From positions 29,937 to 93,936 of the IMG/VR virus record IMGVR_UViG_3300049846_002551: a stretch of 64,000 bases of DNA. One strand, written 5' to 3'. The DNA is from a virus. Position numbers and translations under genes: made by a program. Each line of letters opens with the position of its first letter. Position 1 is the first letter of the stretch. Below are positions 53,344 to 59,992 of this stretch, one piece after another. The notes under the pieces are model-generated. The model worked only from the letters and a program-made list of their open reading frames with translations, searched no databases and was not told where the DNA came from.

Positions 53344-53355
53344 TAGAATTCTTGT
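53344..53355 (+). promoter_or_regulatory. -10 promoter element, leaderless endolysin start
   Basis: GGTGGTAGAAT gives TAGAAT at 53344-53349, six bases from ATG 53356. CAAAACTTT upstream echoes the other promoter family but at shorter spacing. Confidence 0.5.
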
Positions 53356-53916
53356 ATGGCTAATGATCAAAAACCGTGGCGTAACAAGATTCCCATTCCT
53401 TACAAAGGCATTAACACTAGATATTCCCCTGCCCGTGTTAGTACAATGAAAGCCGTATTCGGAAGTCCAGTTGGTAAATTGACCAATGACTGTAACGAAG
53501 ATGCTATATCTCCAAAGATTGCGAAACGGATTAAGACCAGAAAAATCGGCAAGTGGAAGTTTCGAGGTCTTGATCTGTTTCTTGATGTAATTGAACAAGT
53601 TTTTGCCGAGTATGCGGTGAAATATCCGGATGCCTACAACGATCTTCATCAAGAAGGCATGCTTTGTGTTCGTTTAGTTCGCGGCAGTAAGTCGCAACCA
53701 AGCAATCATTCTTGGGGTACGGCAGTTGACTTAGGGTTTGGAGATGCCGTTGACAGTCGAGGCGATGGCTTTTGTTTTAAAGGGATGCTCGACCTGTATG
53801 CTATCGCTAAAAAATATAAGCTTTTTTGGGGTGCATCCTTTAGCACCGAAGATGCAATGCATTTTGAGGCTTCAGAGCAGTTGGTTCGGGAGTGGTCGGA
53901 AACAGGCTTAATTTAA
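53356..53916 (+). CDS. Endolysin-type peptidase (M15/VanY-like)
   Basis: The 186-residue protein has SNHSWGTAVDLGFGD (about 116-130) and DAMHFEAS (about 166-173), the zinc-binding His, Asp and His of M15 D-Ala-D-Ala carboxypeptidases and L-Ala-D-Glu endopeptidases, which cleave peptidoglycan peptides. No signal peptide or separate cell-wall-binding domain is visible, so a holin or another export route would be needed; no clear holin gene adjoins it, though the next small gene encodes a membrane peptide. Start supported by leaderless spacing. Confidence 0.8.
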   Translation: MANDQKPWRNKIPIPYKGINTRYSPARVSTMKAVFGSPVGKLTNDCNEDAISPKIAKRIKTRKIGKWKFRGLDLFLDVIEQVFAEYAVKYPDAYNDLHQEGMLCVRLVRGSKSQPSNHSWGTAVDLGFGDAVDSRGDGFCFKGMLDLYAIAKKYKLFWGASFSTEDAMHFEASEQLVREWSETGLI

Positions 53917-53920
53917 GTAT

Positions 53921-53951
53921 TTGACAAAACTACTCTTAATGGTGGTATAGT
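53921..53951 (+). promoter_or_regulatory. Extended -35 promoter, copy 2
   Basis: TTGACAAAACTACT at 53921 and TATAGT at 53946-53951 with a 19-base spacer ending GGTGG. It starts the transcription unit of the small membrane peptide and the XRE regulator. Confidence 0.8.
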
Positions 53952-53971
53952 ACTTGTGTTGAGGTGATGTA

Positions 53972-54133
53972 ATGACAGTCCTGATTTTGTTGGTTTTGAT
54001 TCTGTTGGTTAAGAAACTGATTTATGCGGAGTCTATCACGCGGGGCATGTATATCCCGCGTGAAGCTACTTCCACTTATATTGATCCTGAAATTGTAAAA
54101 GCAGAAAAAGCTTTACGTAAACGTTTAGGGTGA
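53972..54133 (+). CDS. Small membrane peptide (53 residues), holin candidate
   Basis: The frame starts at ATG 53972 with GAGGTGAT ahead and ends at TGA 54131-54133, overlapping the next start (ATGA). MTVLILLVLILLVKKLIYAE is one N-terminal hydrophobic helix with a Lys pair after it, then a charged, helical C-terminus (KAEKALRKRLG). Adjacent to the endolysin gene it could be a small holin-like or spanin-like factor, but its promoter groups it with early genes, so the role is open. Confidence 0.6.
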   Translation: MTVLILLVLILLVKKLIYAESITRGMYIPREATSTYIDPEIVKAEKALRKRLG

Positions 54134-54354
54134 TGAAGTCGGAAGAGCAACAACAAATCATTGTATTTGTTGTTTCTTTGCGAAATGTGGTTGAGATGAC
54201 TCAAGCGGAGTTTGCTGACACGTTAGGCGTTAGTCGGTCTTACATTTCTGCGCTGGAAAGCGGGTTTAGACCGATTAACGTTTCATTTCTAATTGCAGTC
54301 AGAAAGCGGTTTGGCATTTCCATTGATGCGCTTTTTGACGGATTGAATTTTTAA
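54133..54354 (+). CDS. XRE-family (Cro/CI-like) regulator
   Basis: The 73-residue protein is a single HTH domain: VEMTQAEFADTLGVSRSYIS with recognition helix SRSYISALESG and the capping helix NVSFLIAVRKRFGI. I used ATG 54133, which overlaps the upstream stop; a GTG at 54130 is also possible. It may control the nearby promoters, for example the copy at 54375 immediately after it. No partner domain or dimerisation tail is present. Confidence 0.8.
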   Translation: MKSEEQQQIIVFVVSLRNVVEMTQAEFADTLGVSRSYISALESGFRPINVSFLIAVRKRFGISIDALFDGLNF

Positions 54355-54374
54355 ACATTTTTCTGATATATCGG

Positions 54375-54404
54375 TTGACAAAACTACTTTGTACCAGGTA
54401 TAAT
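54375..54404 (+). promoter_or_regulatory. Extended -35 promoter, copy 3
   Basis: TTGACAAAACTACT at 54375 and TATAAT at 54399-54404, spacer 18. A 40-base leader follows, with GGAGG at 54431-54435 as the Shine-Dalgarno for ATG 54447. This is the copy with a conventional leader. Confidence 0.8.
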
Positions 54405-54446
54405 TGCGTTAGGGGTATAAACCCACGACTGGAGGAATTGTAACAA

Positions 54447-55859
54447 ATGAAAAGCGAATTGATTTATGACCGAAAATCGGATGGAATCCAATCATCGGAT
54501 TACTTAGGAGATGCGATGATTGATCCGATGGACATCTATGGTTTTCCAAACTTGAAAAAAGGCGATGATCCGGTCATTAAGGATCATCCGGAATTTCCGA
54601 ATCCAAGAACAGGTCCGCTTGATCGCACTCTCATTGATGAGATTAAAGAAGCAGGTCAACTGATTGAGCCTATTGCAATTTATTTTCATGAAGAAAAAGG
54701 AAAAGAAGTTGCCGTTCTAGTCAACGGAAAAACACGGTTGACAGCGGTTGCGGAAGCATGGGCCGAGGATGGAACAACAGATAAGTTTCGTTTGATACCT
54801 TATGTTGTTGTGACTGGTACACCTATGGAGATTCAATTTTTACAAGCGAAGATGAATCTCGAAGATTCAAGACGACCTTTATCGAATGTGGAAACTGCGG
54901 ACTTCTTATCAAAAATGGAAGAAGCGTATGGTTTGACCGAAGAACAACAGTTGGAATATTTGAAGAAGCCTGTTAATCAAGGAACGATTCGTTGGCTTCG
55001 AGAATCGAAAGCTGTTGCTGGAGATAGCATCGTGCGCGAAGCCTTAGAGGAAGGTGTGATCGATGCCACTACTGCAAAATCTTTGACTAAAATTGAAGAT
55101 GAACAAGAAAAGAAAGATGCGCTGAAGCAGGTTCAAGATAGTAAGTCGCAAGGCAAAACTGAGCGTCAAGCACGTCAAACCATCAAAGCGAAAACTAAAA
55201 CTGCAAAAGGCAGTAAAACGGGTGTATTGCGAACAGGAAATCGAACGACTCTTGGGTGGAAAGCAGGGTTGGAGCTTCTTCAAGAATATTACCCATACGC
55301 TAAAGTTGCATTTCAAAATAATCTCGATGTAGATAAGATCGATTGGAAGTCACGAGATGAACGTGAAGCTTTTCTCTTTGATCAAGAGGTTATGGCGCGA
55401 TTTGATATCGTGGTAAAATTTATGAAGTTGGACACGCTGACTATGCTTCAATTGTGCTCAACGATTGAAGAAATATTTGGGCCAGAAGAGTGCAAGGCGA
55501 TGAATGTTATCGACTGGATGCCAACACCAACTAAACGTGATATTGACGAAGGAGTTTCTGTGGGAACTAAGACACCAAAAACGAAACAAGACGCGGTAAA
55601 AAAACCCGTAACTAAAACAACGAAAACAAAACCAAAGGTTAAGAAGGAACCAAAGGTTAAGAAGGAACCAAAGGTTAAGAAGGAACCAAAGGTTAAGAAG
55701 GAACCAAAGGTTAAGAAGGAACCAAAGGTTAAGAAGGAACCAAAGGTTAAGAAGGAACCAAAGGTTAAGAAAATTGCGACTAAAACAACGACTAAGGCTC
55801 CAAAAAAGGAGAGTACGCCTAAACCGACAAAGAAAGCGCGACCACGTTCGCCTCTCTAG
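54447..55859 (+). CDS. ParB-like protein with Lys-rich repeat tail
   Basis: The 470-residue protein begins with a ParB/sulfiredoxin-type fold: AMIDPMDIYGFPN, LIDEIKEAGQLIEPIAIY, AVLVNGKTRLTAVAEAW, followed by a helical region with STIRWL-type HTH elements (QGTIRWLRESKAVAGDSIV). The last 110 residues are basic and contain eight copies of a PKVKKE-type hexapeptide, then an unordered Lys/Thr/Pro tail. ParB relatives bind DNA or act as nucleases or CTPases; the tail likely adds non-specific DNA binding. The repeat array invites length variation. A strong Shine-Dalgarno and a terminator flank it. Confidence 0.75.
   Translation: MKSELIYDRKSDGIQSSDYLGDAMIDPMDIYGFPNLKKGDDPVIKDHPEFPNPRTGPLDRTLIDEIKEAGQLIEPIAIYFHEEKGKEVAVLVNGKTRLTAVAEAWAEDGTTDKFRLIPYVVVTGTPMEIQFLQAKMNLEDSRRPLSNVETADFLSKMEEAYGLTEEQQLEYLKKPVNQGTIRWLRESKAVAGDSIVREALEEGVIDATTAKSLTKIEDEQEKKDALKQVQDSKSQGKTERQARQTIKAKTKTAKGSKTGVLRTGNRTTLGWKAGLELLQEYYPYAKVAFQNNLDVDKIDWKSRDEREAFLFDQEVMARFDIVVKFMKLDTLTMLQLCSTIEEIFGPEECKAMNVIDWMPTPTKRDIDEGVSVGTKTPKTKQDAVKKPVTKTTKTKPKVKKEPKVKKEPKVKKEPKVKKEPKVKKEPKVKKEPKVKKEPKVKKIATKTTTKAPKKESTPKPTKKARPRSPL
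55632..55772 (+). repeat. Eight tandem 18-base repeats in the ParB-like gene
   Basis: The unit CCAAAGGTTAAGAAGGAA is repeated in frame from 55632; the eighth begins at 55758 and diverges after twelve to fifteen bases. It encodes PKVKKE. The copies are identical, suggesting recent expansion by slippage or recombination. Confidence 0.95.
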
Positions 55860-55879
55860 ATTTAAAATGTTACAATTCC

Positions 55880-55911
55880 AGGGATCGAGCAATTTTGCTC
55901 GGTCCCTTTTT
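55880..55911 (+). terminator. Rho-independent terminator after the ParB-like gene
   Basis: AGGGATCGAGCA pairs with TGCTCGGTCCCT (one mismatch) around a short ATTT loop and is followed by TTTT. This is the clearest intrinsic terminator in the window. Confidence 0.9.
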
Positions 55912-55918
55912 AATGCGG

Positions 55919-55930
55919 TATAGTTTGAGA
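55919..55930 (+). promoter_or_regulatory. Extended -10 promoter, leaderless start
   Basis: GCGGTATAGT gives TATAGT at 55919-55924, six bases before ATG 55931. It lies right after the terminator. Confidence 0.5.
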
Positions 55931-56242
55931 ATGGCAGAGTTTTCAATGGACGGATTCCAGTCGCTGGAGTTAGGGATGTCTACTAAGTTTCGTCAAATGT
56001 GGTTTAAGCTTAAAAATCCCGATTCGAAAGAAGGAACTTTGCGCGTGGAATTTCATAACCGCAAACGTCCACAGAATCGTGGAGCTATTTACGATTACAA
56101 CGCCACAGAAGCCTTTGTAAAAGCGTTTGTGGAGCATGCTCAAAGAGTAGGCATCGAGTCAGTCGGTAGTATGTTTCACAAAGAGGTTATTGCAAAACCG
56201 GAAGAGCATCCGTTCACTTTAGTAGCGAAGGCGGTTGAATGA
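55931..56242 (+). CDS. Small KTSC-like protein
   Basis: A 103-residue protein starting MAEFSMDGFQSLELGMS; the upstream in-frame start at 55895 would lie in the terminator, so ATG 55931 is preferred. The section GTLRVEFHNRKRPQNRGAIY followed by FHKEVIAKP loosely fits the KTSC domain (F/Y-x-Y and a final I-R-x-Y-type end) seen in phage and bacterial small proteins. The function of that domain is unclear. It overlaps the next start by four bases. Confidence 0.5.
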   Translation: MAEFSMDGFQSLELGMSTKFRQMWFKLKNPDSKEGTLRVEFHNRKRPQNRGAIYDYNATEAFVKAFVEHAQRVGIESVGSMFHKEVIAKPEEHPFTLVAKAVE

Positions 56243-56487
56243 TTCTGGTTGAAATTCAGCCTAATGAAGAAAAACCTTTTTTTGCGATGGACTTTAACGG
56301 TACAGCGCGTTTTGATCTAATCACGATTGTGGATACGTTAGGAAACGCTGTGGCTACACTTGAGCGCGATAAAAGCGGTGTGCTGGTAGCGAAGATTATC
56401 GGGAAAGCCTATCTTGCTGAAAAGCAAGTTTCGGCTACGAAATCCCAAAAAAACAAAAAAGACCCCGATTGCGGTTGTAAGGGTTGA
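56239..56487 (+). CDS. Hypothetical small protein with Cys end
   Basis: The 82 residues include a predicted strand-rich part (FFAMDFNGTARFDLITIV, GNAVATLERDKSGVLVAK) and end KKDPDCGCKG. No family is recognised. Overlaps the preceding stop by four bases; its last codons overlap the -35 of the following promoter. Early, small and expendable in appearance. Confidence 0.5.
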   Translation: MILVEIQPNEEKPFFAMDFNGTARFDLITIVDTLGNAVATLERDKSGVLVAKIIGKAYLAEKQVSATKSQKNKKDPDCGCKG

Positions 56488-56513
56488 CAAAACTACTCTA
56501 TGTATGCTATAAT
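56484..56513 (+). promoter_or_regulatory. Extended -35 promoter, copy 4
   Basis: TTGACAAAACTACT from 56484, TATAAT at 56508-56513, spacer 18. It overlaps the stop of the previous gene. The expected start leaves a leader of about eight bases before ATG 56529. Confidence 0.8.
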
Positions 56514-56528
56514 AGCAATAGACAAGTT

Positions 56529-56843
56529 ATGTGTTATGATACGTATTCGTTTCGATTCACCTGTGCCAACGATTCACAGGCTAAGGCCGTTATCTATTTA
56601 GTGAAGGCCGACTTCCGGACGCCACAAGATTGTTTTTATGAGGGTGATGTGGTTCATTGGGAGACGCTTGAGTATAAGCGTAAAACCTGGGGTCGTGTAG
56701 CGGGTCCTATGGATTTCTGTGTTTGTGCTTCCACTTATGACTACTATGTAAATTTAGCGGAAGCTTGTAAAAAGGAGTTCATGTCGACTGTAGTCGAACA
56801 GCGAAGCCAGGATTTACTGGGCGGAACGGACTCAACCTCTTGA
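56529..56843 (+). CDS. Hypothetical early protein
   Basis: A 104-residue protein starting MCYDTYSFRFTCANDSQAKA. I chose ATG 56529 since the longer frame starts inside the promoter. Cys and aromatic residues are frequent (DFCVCASTYDYY). No family recognised. Its end overlaps the next promoter. Confidence 0.55.
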   Translation: MCYDTYSFRFTCANDSQAKAVIYLVKADFRTPQDCFYEGDVVHWETLEYKRKTWGRVAGPMDFCVCASTYDYYVNLAEACKKEFMSTVVEQRSQDLLGGTDSTS

Positions 56844-56869
56844 CAAAACTACTTCGAGTGTGGTATAGT
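56840..56869 (+). promoter_or_regulatory. Extended -35 promoter, copy 5 (leaderless)
   Basis: TTGACAAAACTACTTCG at 56840 and TATAGT at 56864-56869, spacer 18. ATG 56876 comes exactly six bases later, so the transcript should begin on the start codon. Confidence 0.8.
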
Positions 56870-56875
56870 TGACTT

Positions 56876-57775
56876 ATGACTGGACGAAGAATGGTTCACG
56901 CGCACCGTATGGTGCAATACTACATGAAGCAACCGATTCCGGACCGTGTTTTTGTCTCAAATCCTGATGGGAAAGGACGGGAATACATGCCGCTCTATGA
57001 TAAGGTTGTAGGCGTTAGTTCGAATCTCATGTCAAAAGTTGAATCTTTTCCTGTTTACTACTGGTCCGAAGAATCTCTGATTCAAGGTTCGGTTTGGAAT
57101 AGTGGAGTAGAAGCGTCCGAAGTGTATAAACGTATGGCACGAACAATCACTTCTCCGGGAGCTATCCATTTCTTTGATGTTCTTCAATCTGTGCATAACT
57201 CTGAGCTAGGTGTTATGAATTGCGTCGGGATGATTAGGTATGAAGCTCAATTGCTTACTATGCTTTATGTGTCAAAGGATTTCAATTGGGATAACTTATC
57301 ACACGGTATTGAAAACTACAACATCTACTTTTTGAGAGAAGATCAGTTTTCAAAGTTCTATTTCACTTGGGCGACGATGCTCGAAGCGTATGCAAAGACT
57401 CCGTTAGAGTGTGATACTAAGAAATTCTTGCTTACTCCTGCACGAGCAAAAGGTATTGATAACAAGACGCAAAAAAGCTACCGTAGAAACCCGGTTAACG
57501 TAGTATGCTTACGTAAACTTGTGTATGATAAAGAGGCACTTAGAGAGAAAGCGGCTTATGTGTTGCGCGAGGTTGGAAGTGGAAACACATTGCAAGTTCA
57601 ATTTGACGTAACAGGTCATTATCGACAACAATGGTATCCGTCTGAAGGTAAACATCGCACTATTTGGATTGAGTCTTACACGAAGGGGAAGGATAAGCCA
57701 CGAGTAATTCGACCAACGGTACATAAAGTAGTTGAACGTTCAAACATTGCCAAAACTACTTCTGGGACGGTATAA
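56876..57775 (+). CDS. Hypothetical early protein, 299 residues
   Basis: The protein starts MTGRRMVHAHRMVQYYMKQP and has no clear domain. It has a mixed alpha/beta composition with aromatic patches (FYFTWATMLEAYAKT; HYRQQWYPSEGKHRTIW) that may indicate a nucleic-acid or host-factor binding protein. It is preceded by a leaderless-type promoter, and its stop lies inside the -10 of the following one. Position in the early region suggests host takeover. No homology claimed. Confidence 0.6.
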   Translation: MTGRRMVHAHRMVQYYMKQPIPDRVFVSNPDGKGREYMPLYDKVVGVSSNLMSKVESFPVYYWSEESLIQGSVWNSGVEASEVYKRMARTITSPGAIHFFDVLQSVHNSELGVMNCVGMIRYEAQLLTMLYVSKDFNWDNLSHGIENYNIYFLREDQFSKFYFTWATMLEAYAKTPLECDTKKFLLTPARAKGIDNKTQKSYRRNPVNVVCLRKLVYDKEALREKAAYVLREVGSGNTLQVQFDVTGHYRQQWYPSEGKHRTIWIESYTKGKDKPRVIRPTVHKVVERSNIAKTTSGTV

Positions 57776-57776
57776 T
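57747..57776 (+). promoter_or_regulatory. Extended -35 promoter, copy 6
   Basis: TTGCCAAAACTACTTC from 57747 (one change from TTGACA) and TATAAT at 57771-57776, spacer 18. The stop codon of the upstream gene (57773-57775) is part of the -10. ATG 57785 follows eight bases later. Confidence 0.75.
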
Positions 57777-57784
57777 TAGTAAAG

Positions 57785-58135
57785 ATGCCACAGACAAAGT
57801 ATGGATACGATTTTTATCGCGATCACTTGATTCCTGCAACGGTGACTTTGAAGCGTGATTTAGCGATAATATCAACTGAGACTGCATGCGTTAAGAAGGT
57901 TAATTATCAACGGGAAAAACGTTTGATAGCATATGAGACTATGGAGTATCATGCGCTAATTGATGAAGCGGAGCGGACTGTAAGGCTGTTTGTTCCCATT
58001 GACGGTTTTATTGAAGAAGTTTCCATTCCGTTGCGATACGTGAAATCTAGAATTGATCGAACTGAACAGCCTATTGATTATCGTAAATGGGGCAACACTC
58101 GTAAGGTGTCATACAGTATCACGGAGATGTCATGA
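57785..58135 (+). CDS. Hypothetical early protein, 116 residues
   Basis: A small basic protein (MPQTKYGYDFYRDHLIPATV) with beta-strand-like segments LIAYETMEYHALIDEAERTV and LFVPIDGFIEEVSIPLRYV. Function unknown. Leaderless-type spacing to the promoter; its last four bases overlap the next start. Confidence 0.55.
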   Translation: MPQTKYGYDFYRDHLIPATVTLKRDLAIISTETACVKKVNYQREKRLIAYETMEYHALIDEAERTVRLFVPIDGFIEEVSIPLRYVKSRIDRTEQPIDYRKWGNTRKVSYSITEMS

Positions 58136-58464
58136 ACGTTACTGCTGATTTGATACTGGTTAGCTTTGGTGTCATCGTAACCTATTTAGTGGTGCGATCA
58201 CAGATTTTTCAAAATACCAGGGATTGGGTGGATGAAAAGTTCGCAGTTCCGGCTTACAAACTAGGAAAACCGATTCCAAAGTGGGTTCGAGTTTTGAAGT
58301 GTGACACTTGTTTCAGCTTCTATGCCACGTTACTGAGCCTGATCGTGTTTAAGGCGATGTGGAATTCGGTTATAAACGACGAGACGGTGCAGATTGCCGG
58401 GTACCAGGTCTTGCTTTTCACGTTTATTTGGCTACAGACCATTGCGGTACTGAGGTGCATCTAG
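58132..58464 (+). CDS. Small membrane protein with CxxC
   Basis: A 110-residue protein with a hydrophobic helix near 6-22 (ADLILVSFGVIVTYLVV) and a hydrophobic C-terminal half (FYATLLSLIVFKAMW; VLLFTFIWLQTIAVL). CDTCFSFY carries a CxxC on the polar side. The pattern is like small phage membrane proteins of unknown function (DUF1360-type), a guess. ATGA overlap with the previous gene. Confidence 0.6.
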   Translation: MNVTADLILVSFGVIVTYLVVRSQIFQNTRDWVDEKFAVPAYKLGKPIPKWVRVLKCDTCFSFYATLLSLIVFKAMWNSVINDETVQIAGYQVLLFTFIWLQTIAVLRCI

Positions 58465-58466
58465 AG

Positions 58467-58652
58467 ATGAAAAGGTTAACGGAATGGATTTTGTTTATTG
58501 TTGCAGGTGTCGCCGCTTGTTTTATCTACGACCGGGCATCTTTGATAATTCAAACATTTAGTGGACGTTTTGGGATGTTTGTGCTAATTTTAGTTTTGCG
58601 CGGATTTATTACAGCTTTTTGGGAGGATCAATTTCAAAAGAACAATGGATAG
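58467..58652 (+). CDS. Small membrane protein, 61 residues
   Basis: Starts at ATG 58467 (MKRLTEWILFIVAGVAACFI); an upstream frame from 58359 reads antiphase to the previous gene and is rejected. Two hydrophobic helices are likely, the second at RFGMFVLILVLRGFITAF. No known family. Overlaps the next start by eight bases. Confidence 0.55.
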   Translation: MKRLTEWILFIVAGVAACFIYDRASLIIQTFSGRFGMFVLILVLRGFITAFWEDQFQKNNG

Positions 58653-58944
58653 TCGAGAATTATTACCAATTGAACTGCCATTTAATGTTCGGCAAGCTAA
58701 TGCTGAAACTTTAGAGTTTTTGAAAAAGCTATCGGATTTAGGGGTAGAAGCCATCGTGATTCATTGTGATAAGCAATGGCAACTAGACGTTACTCTTGAG
58801 ACGCAGAGTTTCCGTACATCTGTTAGCTTTACACCAACGATAACTATCAATGAAGCCATTTTGTGTATGACGGCATTGGATCGTCAAATACAACATCAAT
58901 TAGAGTCAAAAGGAGATCATCACATTGAGACAAGTGAAGATTAA
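58645..58944 (+). CDS. Hypothetical early protein, 99 residues
   Basis: Starts MDSRELLPIELPFNVRQANA and has an acidic, helical N-terminus and a beta-rich C-terminus (RTSVSFTPTITINEAILC). No family recognised. It overlaps its neighbours on both sides, typical of the compact early region. Confidence 0.5.
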   Translation: MDSRELLPIELPFNVRQANAETLEFLKKLSDLGVEAIVIHCDKQWQLDVTLETQSFRTSVSFTPTITINEAILCMTALDRQIQHQLESKGDHHIETSED

Positions 58945-59299
58945 AACTAATGTACAAATGTTTCTTTCTAAGTTTTCTATTAAGAATGAAACATGGCAAC
59001 CACATCCGGTCTATAAGGAATTTTATGGTTCCGATAAAGGCCGCATTGCATCTGTACACCACAATCGAGCGCGATTGCTTAAAATTGGCGCGAAGGTGGA
59101 ATTAACTCGTGGTACGTATGGAGTTAACTACCAACGTAAGCAGTTTCTGCCACATCGATTTATTTGGGAGTGCTTTTACGGAGTAATTAAGGATACTAAG
59201 CAGATTGTATTCAAAGATGGTGATCGCACCAATTTGAAGTTAAGCAATCTTACGCTTATGACTCCAGCCCAGCGAATCGAATACACGCAAGAAGATTAA
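58925..59299 (+). CDS. HNH-endonuclease-like protein with altered active site
   Basis: The 124 residues start at TTG 58925, nine bases after AGGAG. WQPHPVYKEFYGSDKGRIAS matches the NUMOD4 motif of phage homing endonucleases, and LPHRFIWECFYGVIKD then IVFKDGDRTNLKLSNLTLMT is the HNH_3 layout. The usual central catalytic His (V-D-H-I-D-G) is replaced by F in IVFKDGD, so nuclease activity is doubtful. It could be a regulator or decayed homing enzyme. Confidence 0.6.
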   Translation: MRQVKIKTNVQMFLSKFSIKNETWQPHPVYKEFYGSDKGRIASVHHNRARLLKIGAKVELTRGTYGVNYQRKQFLPHRFIWECFYGVIKDTKQIVFKDGDRTNLKLSNLTLMTPAQRIEYTQED

Positions 59300-59300
59300 G

Positions 59301-59768
59301 ATGGTTGAAATCATCGGAGACTTCTGGAAAGAAGCACAAACTGGGAAATATCAAGTCATCGGTTGTACCACAAATGGTGAAGTCAAAACGAATGGGCGTC
59401 TAGTCATGGGCGCAGGGATTGCGCTTGAGTTCGCAGATCGATATCCGTGGTTACCTGAAATGTTGGGGATGCGCATGACTCAAAAAGGTACCAGCACTTC
59501 ACTCATAAAAGAGGTGGTGCCGTATATCCTGACATTTCAAACGAAACATCATTGGAAACAACCATCGAGATACAAATATATAGTTGATTCAGCAATTCGA
59601 ACAAAGATGCTATTAGAAGAAGAGGATAGCAAAGATTGGAAAATTTTGCTTCCTAGGCCCGGTTGTGGGTTAGGGGGTTTATCTTGGGAAGATGTGAAAC
59701 TGATTTTATCGAGGCATTTTGATAATCGGTTTCATATCATCAGTAGAGAGGGGGAACTATCTTGTTAA
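59301..59768 (+). CDS. Macrodomain protein (Poa1p-like ADP-ribose binding)
   Basis: The 155-residue protein has the features of ADP-ribose-1''-phosphate phosphatase-type macrodomains: GCTTNGEVKTNGRLVMGAGI, then FADRYPWLPEML, and ILLPRPGCGLGGLSWEDV as the substrate loop. It would bind or hydrolyse ADP-ribose derivatives, which phages could use against NAD-dependent or ADP-ribosylating defences (established role of the fold; use here inferred). It follows the HNH-like gene by one base. Its end overlaps the next start. Confidence 0.75.
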   Translation: MVEIIGDFWKEAQTGKYQVIGCTTNGEVKTNGRLVMGAGIALEFADRYPWLPEMLGMRMTQKGTSTSLIKEVVPYILTFQTKHHWKQPSRYKYIVDSAIRTKMLLEEEDSKDWKILLPRPGCGLGGLSWEDVKLILSRHFDNRFHIISREGELSC

Positions 59769-59992
59769 AAACTTGGTTGAAAGTGTTTTTCAAATTGGAC
59801 GGAAAACGTCGTTGCGTTTCTCGTTGGTTGGACTGTGAATTGTACACTTTGTATGAATATCGAGGAAGTTCAGGGGTTCGCTATCAATGGGAAAACGATG
59901 CTGGAACGGAAATAGGTCCATGTTATTCCGCAATCGAAATGGCAGAAGTTCATTTTGGGGGGAGTGGGTTCCGTGCAGATCGCAAAAATTAA
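59762..59992 (+). CDS. Hypothetical small protein
   Basis: A 76-residue protein from TTG 59762 with AGGGGG ahead at suitable distance. The sequence includes KVFFKLDGKRRCVSRWLDCE and ENDAGTEIGPCYSAIEMAE. No family recognised. Its last 20 bases overlap the start of the FkbM methyltransferase. Confidence 0.45.
   Translation: MLKTWLKVFFKLDGKRRCVSRWLDCELYTLYEYRGSSGVRYQWENDAGTEIGPCYSAIEMAEVHFGGSGFRADRKN

Noticed and set aside
52247-53449. Several 70-90-codon frames on both strands in the RNA region
   Set aside because: They cut through perfect hairpins and the tRNA, lack ribosome sites and have odd composition (for example MVASTGVEPVSSGRKPEIIT over the tRNA).
55632-55772. CRISPR array
   Set aside because: The repeats are 18 bases, contiguous without spacers and encode PKVKKE in frame.
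55458-55946. 162-codon minus-strand frame with LNLWFL repeats
   Set aside because: It is the antisense of the Lys-rich repeats and crosses the terminator; no ribosome site.
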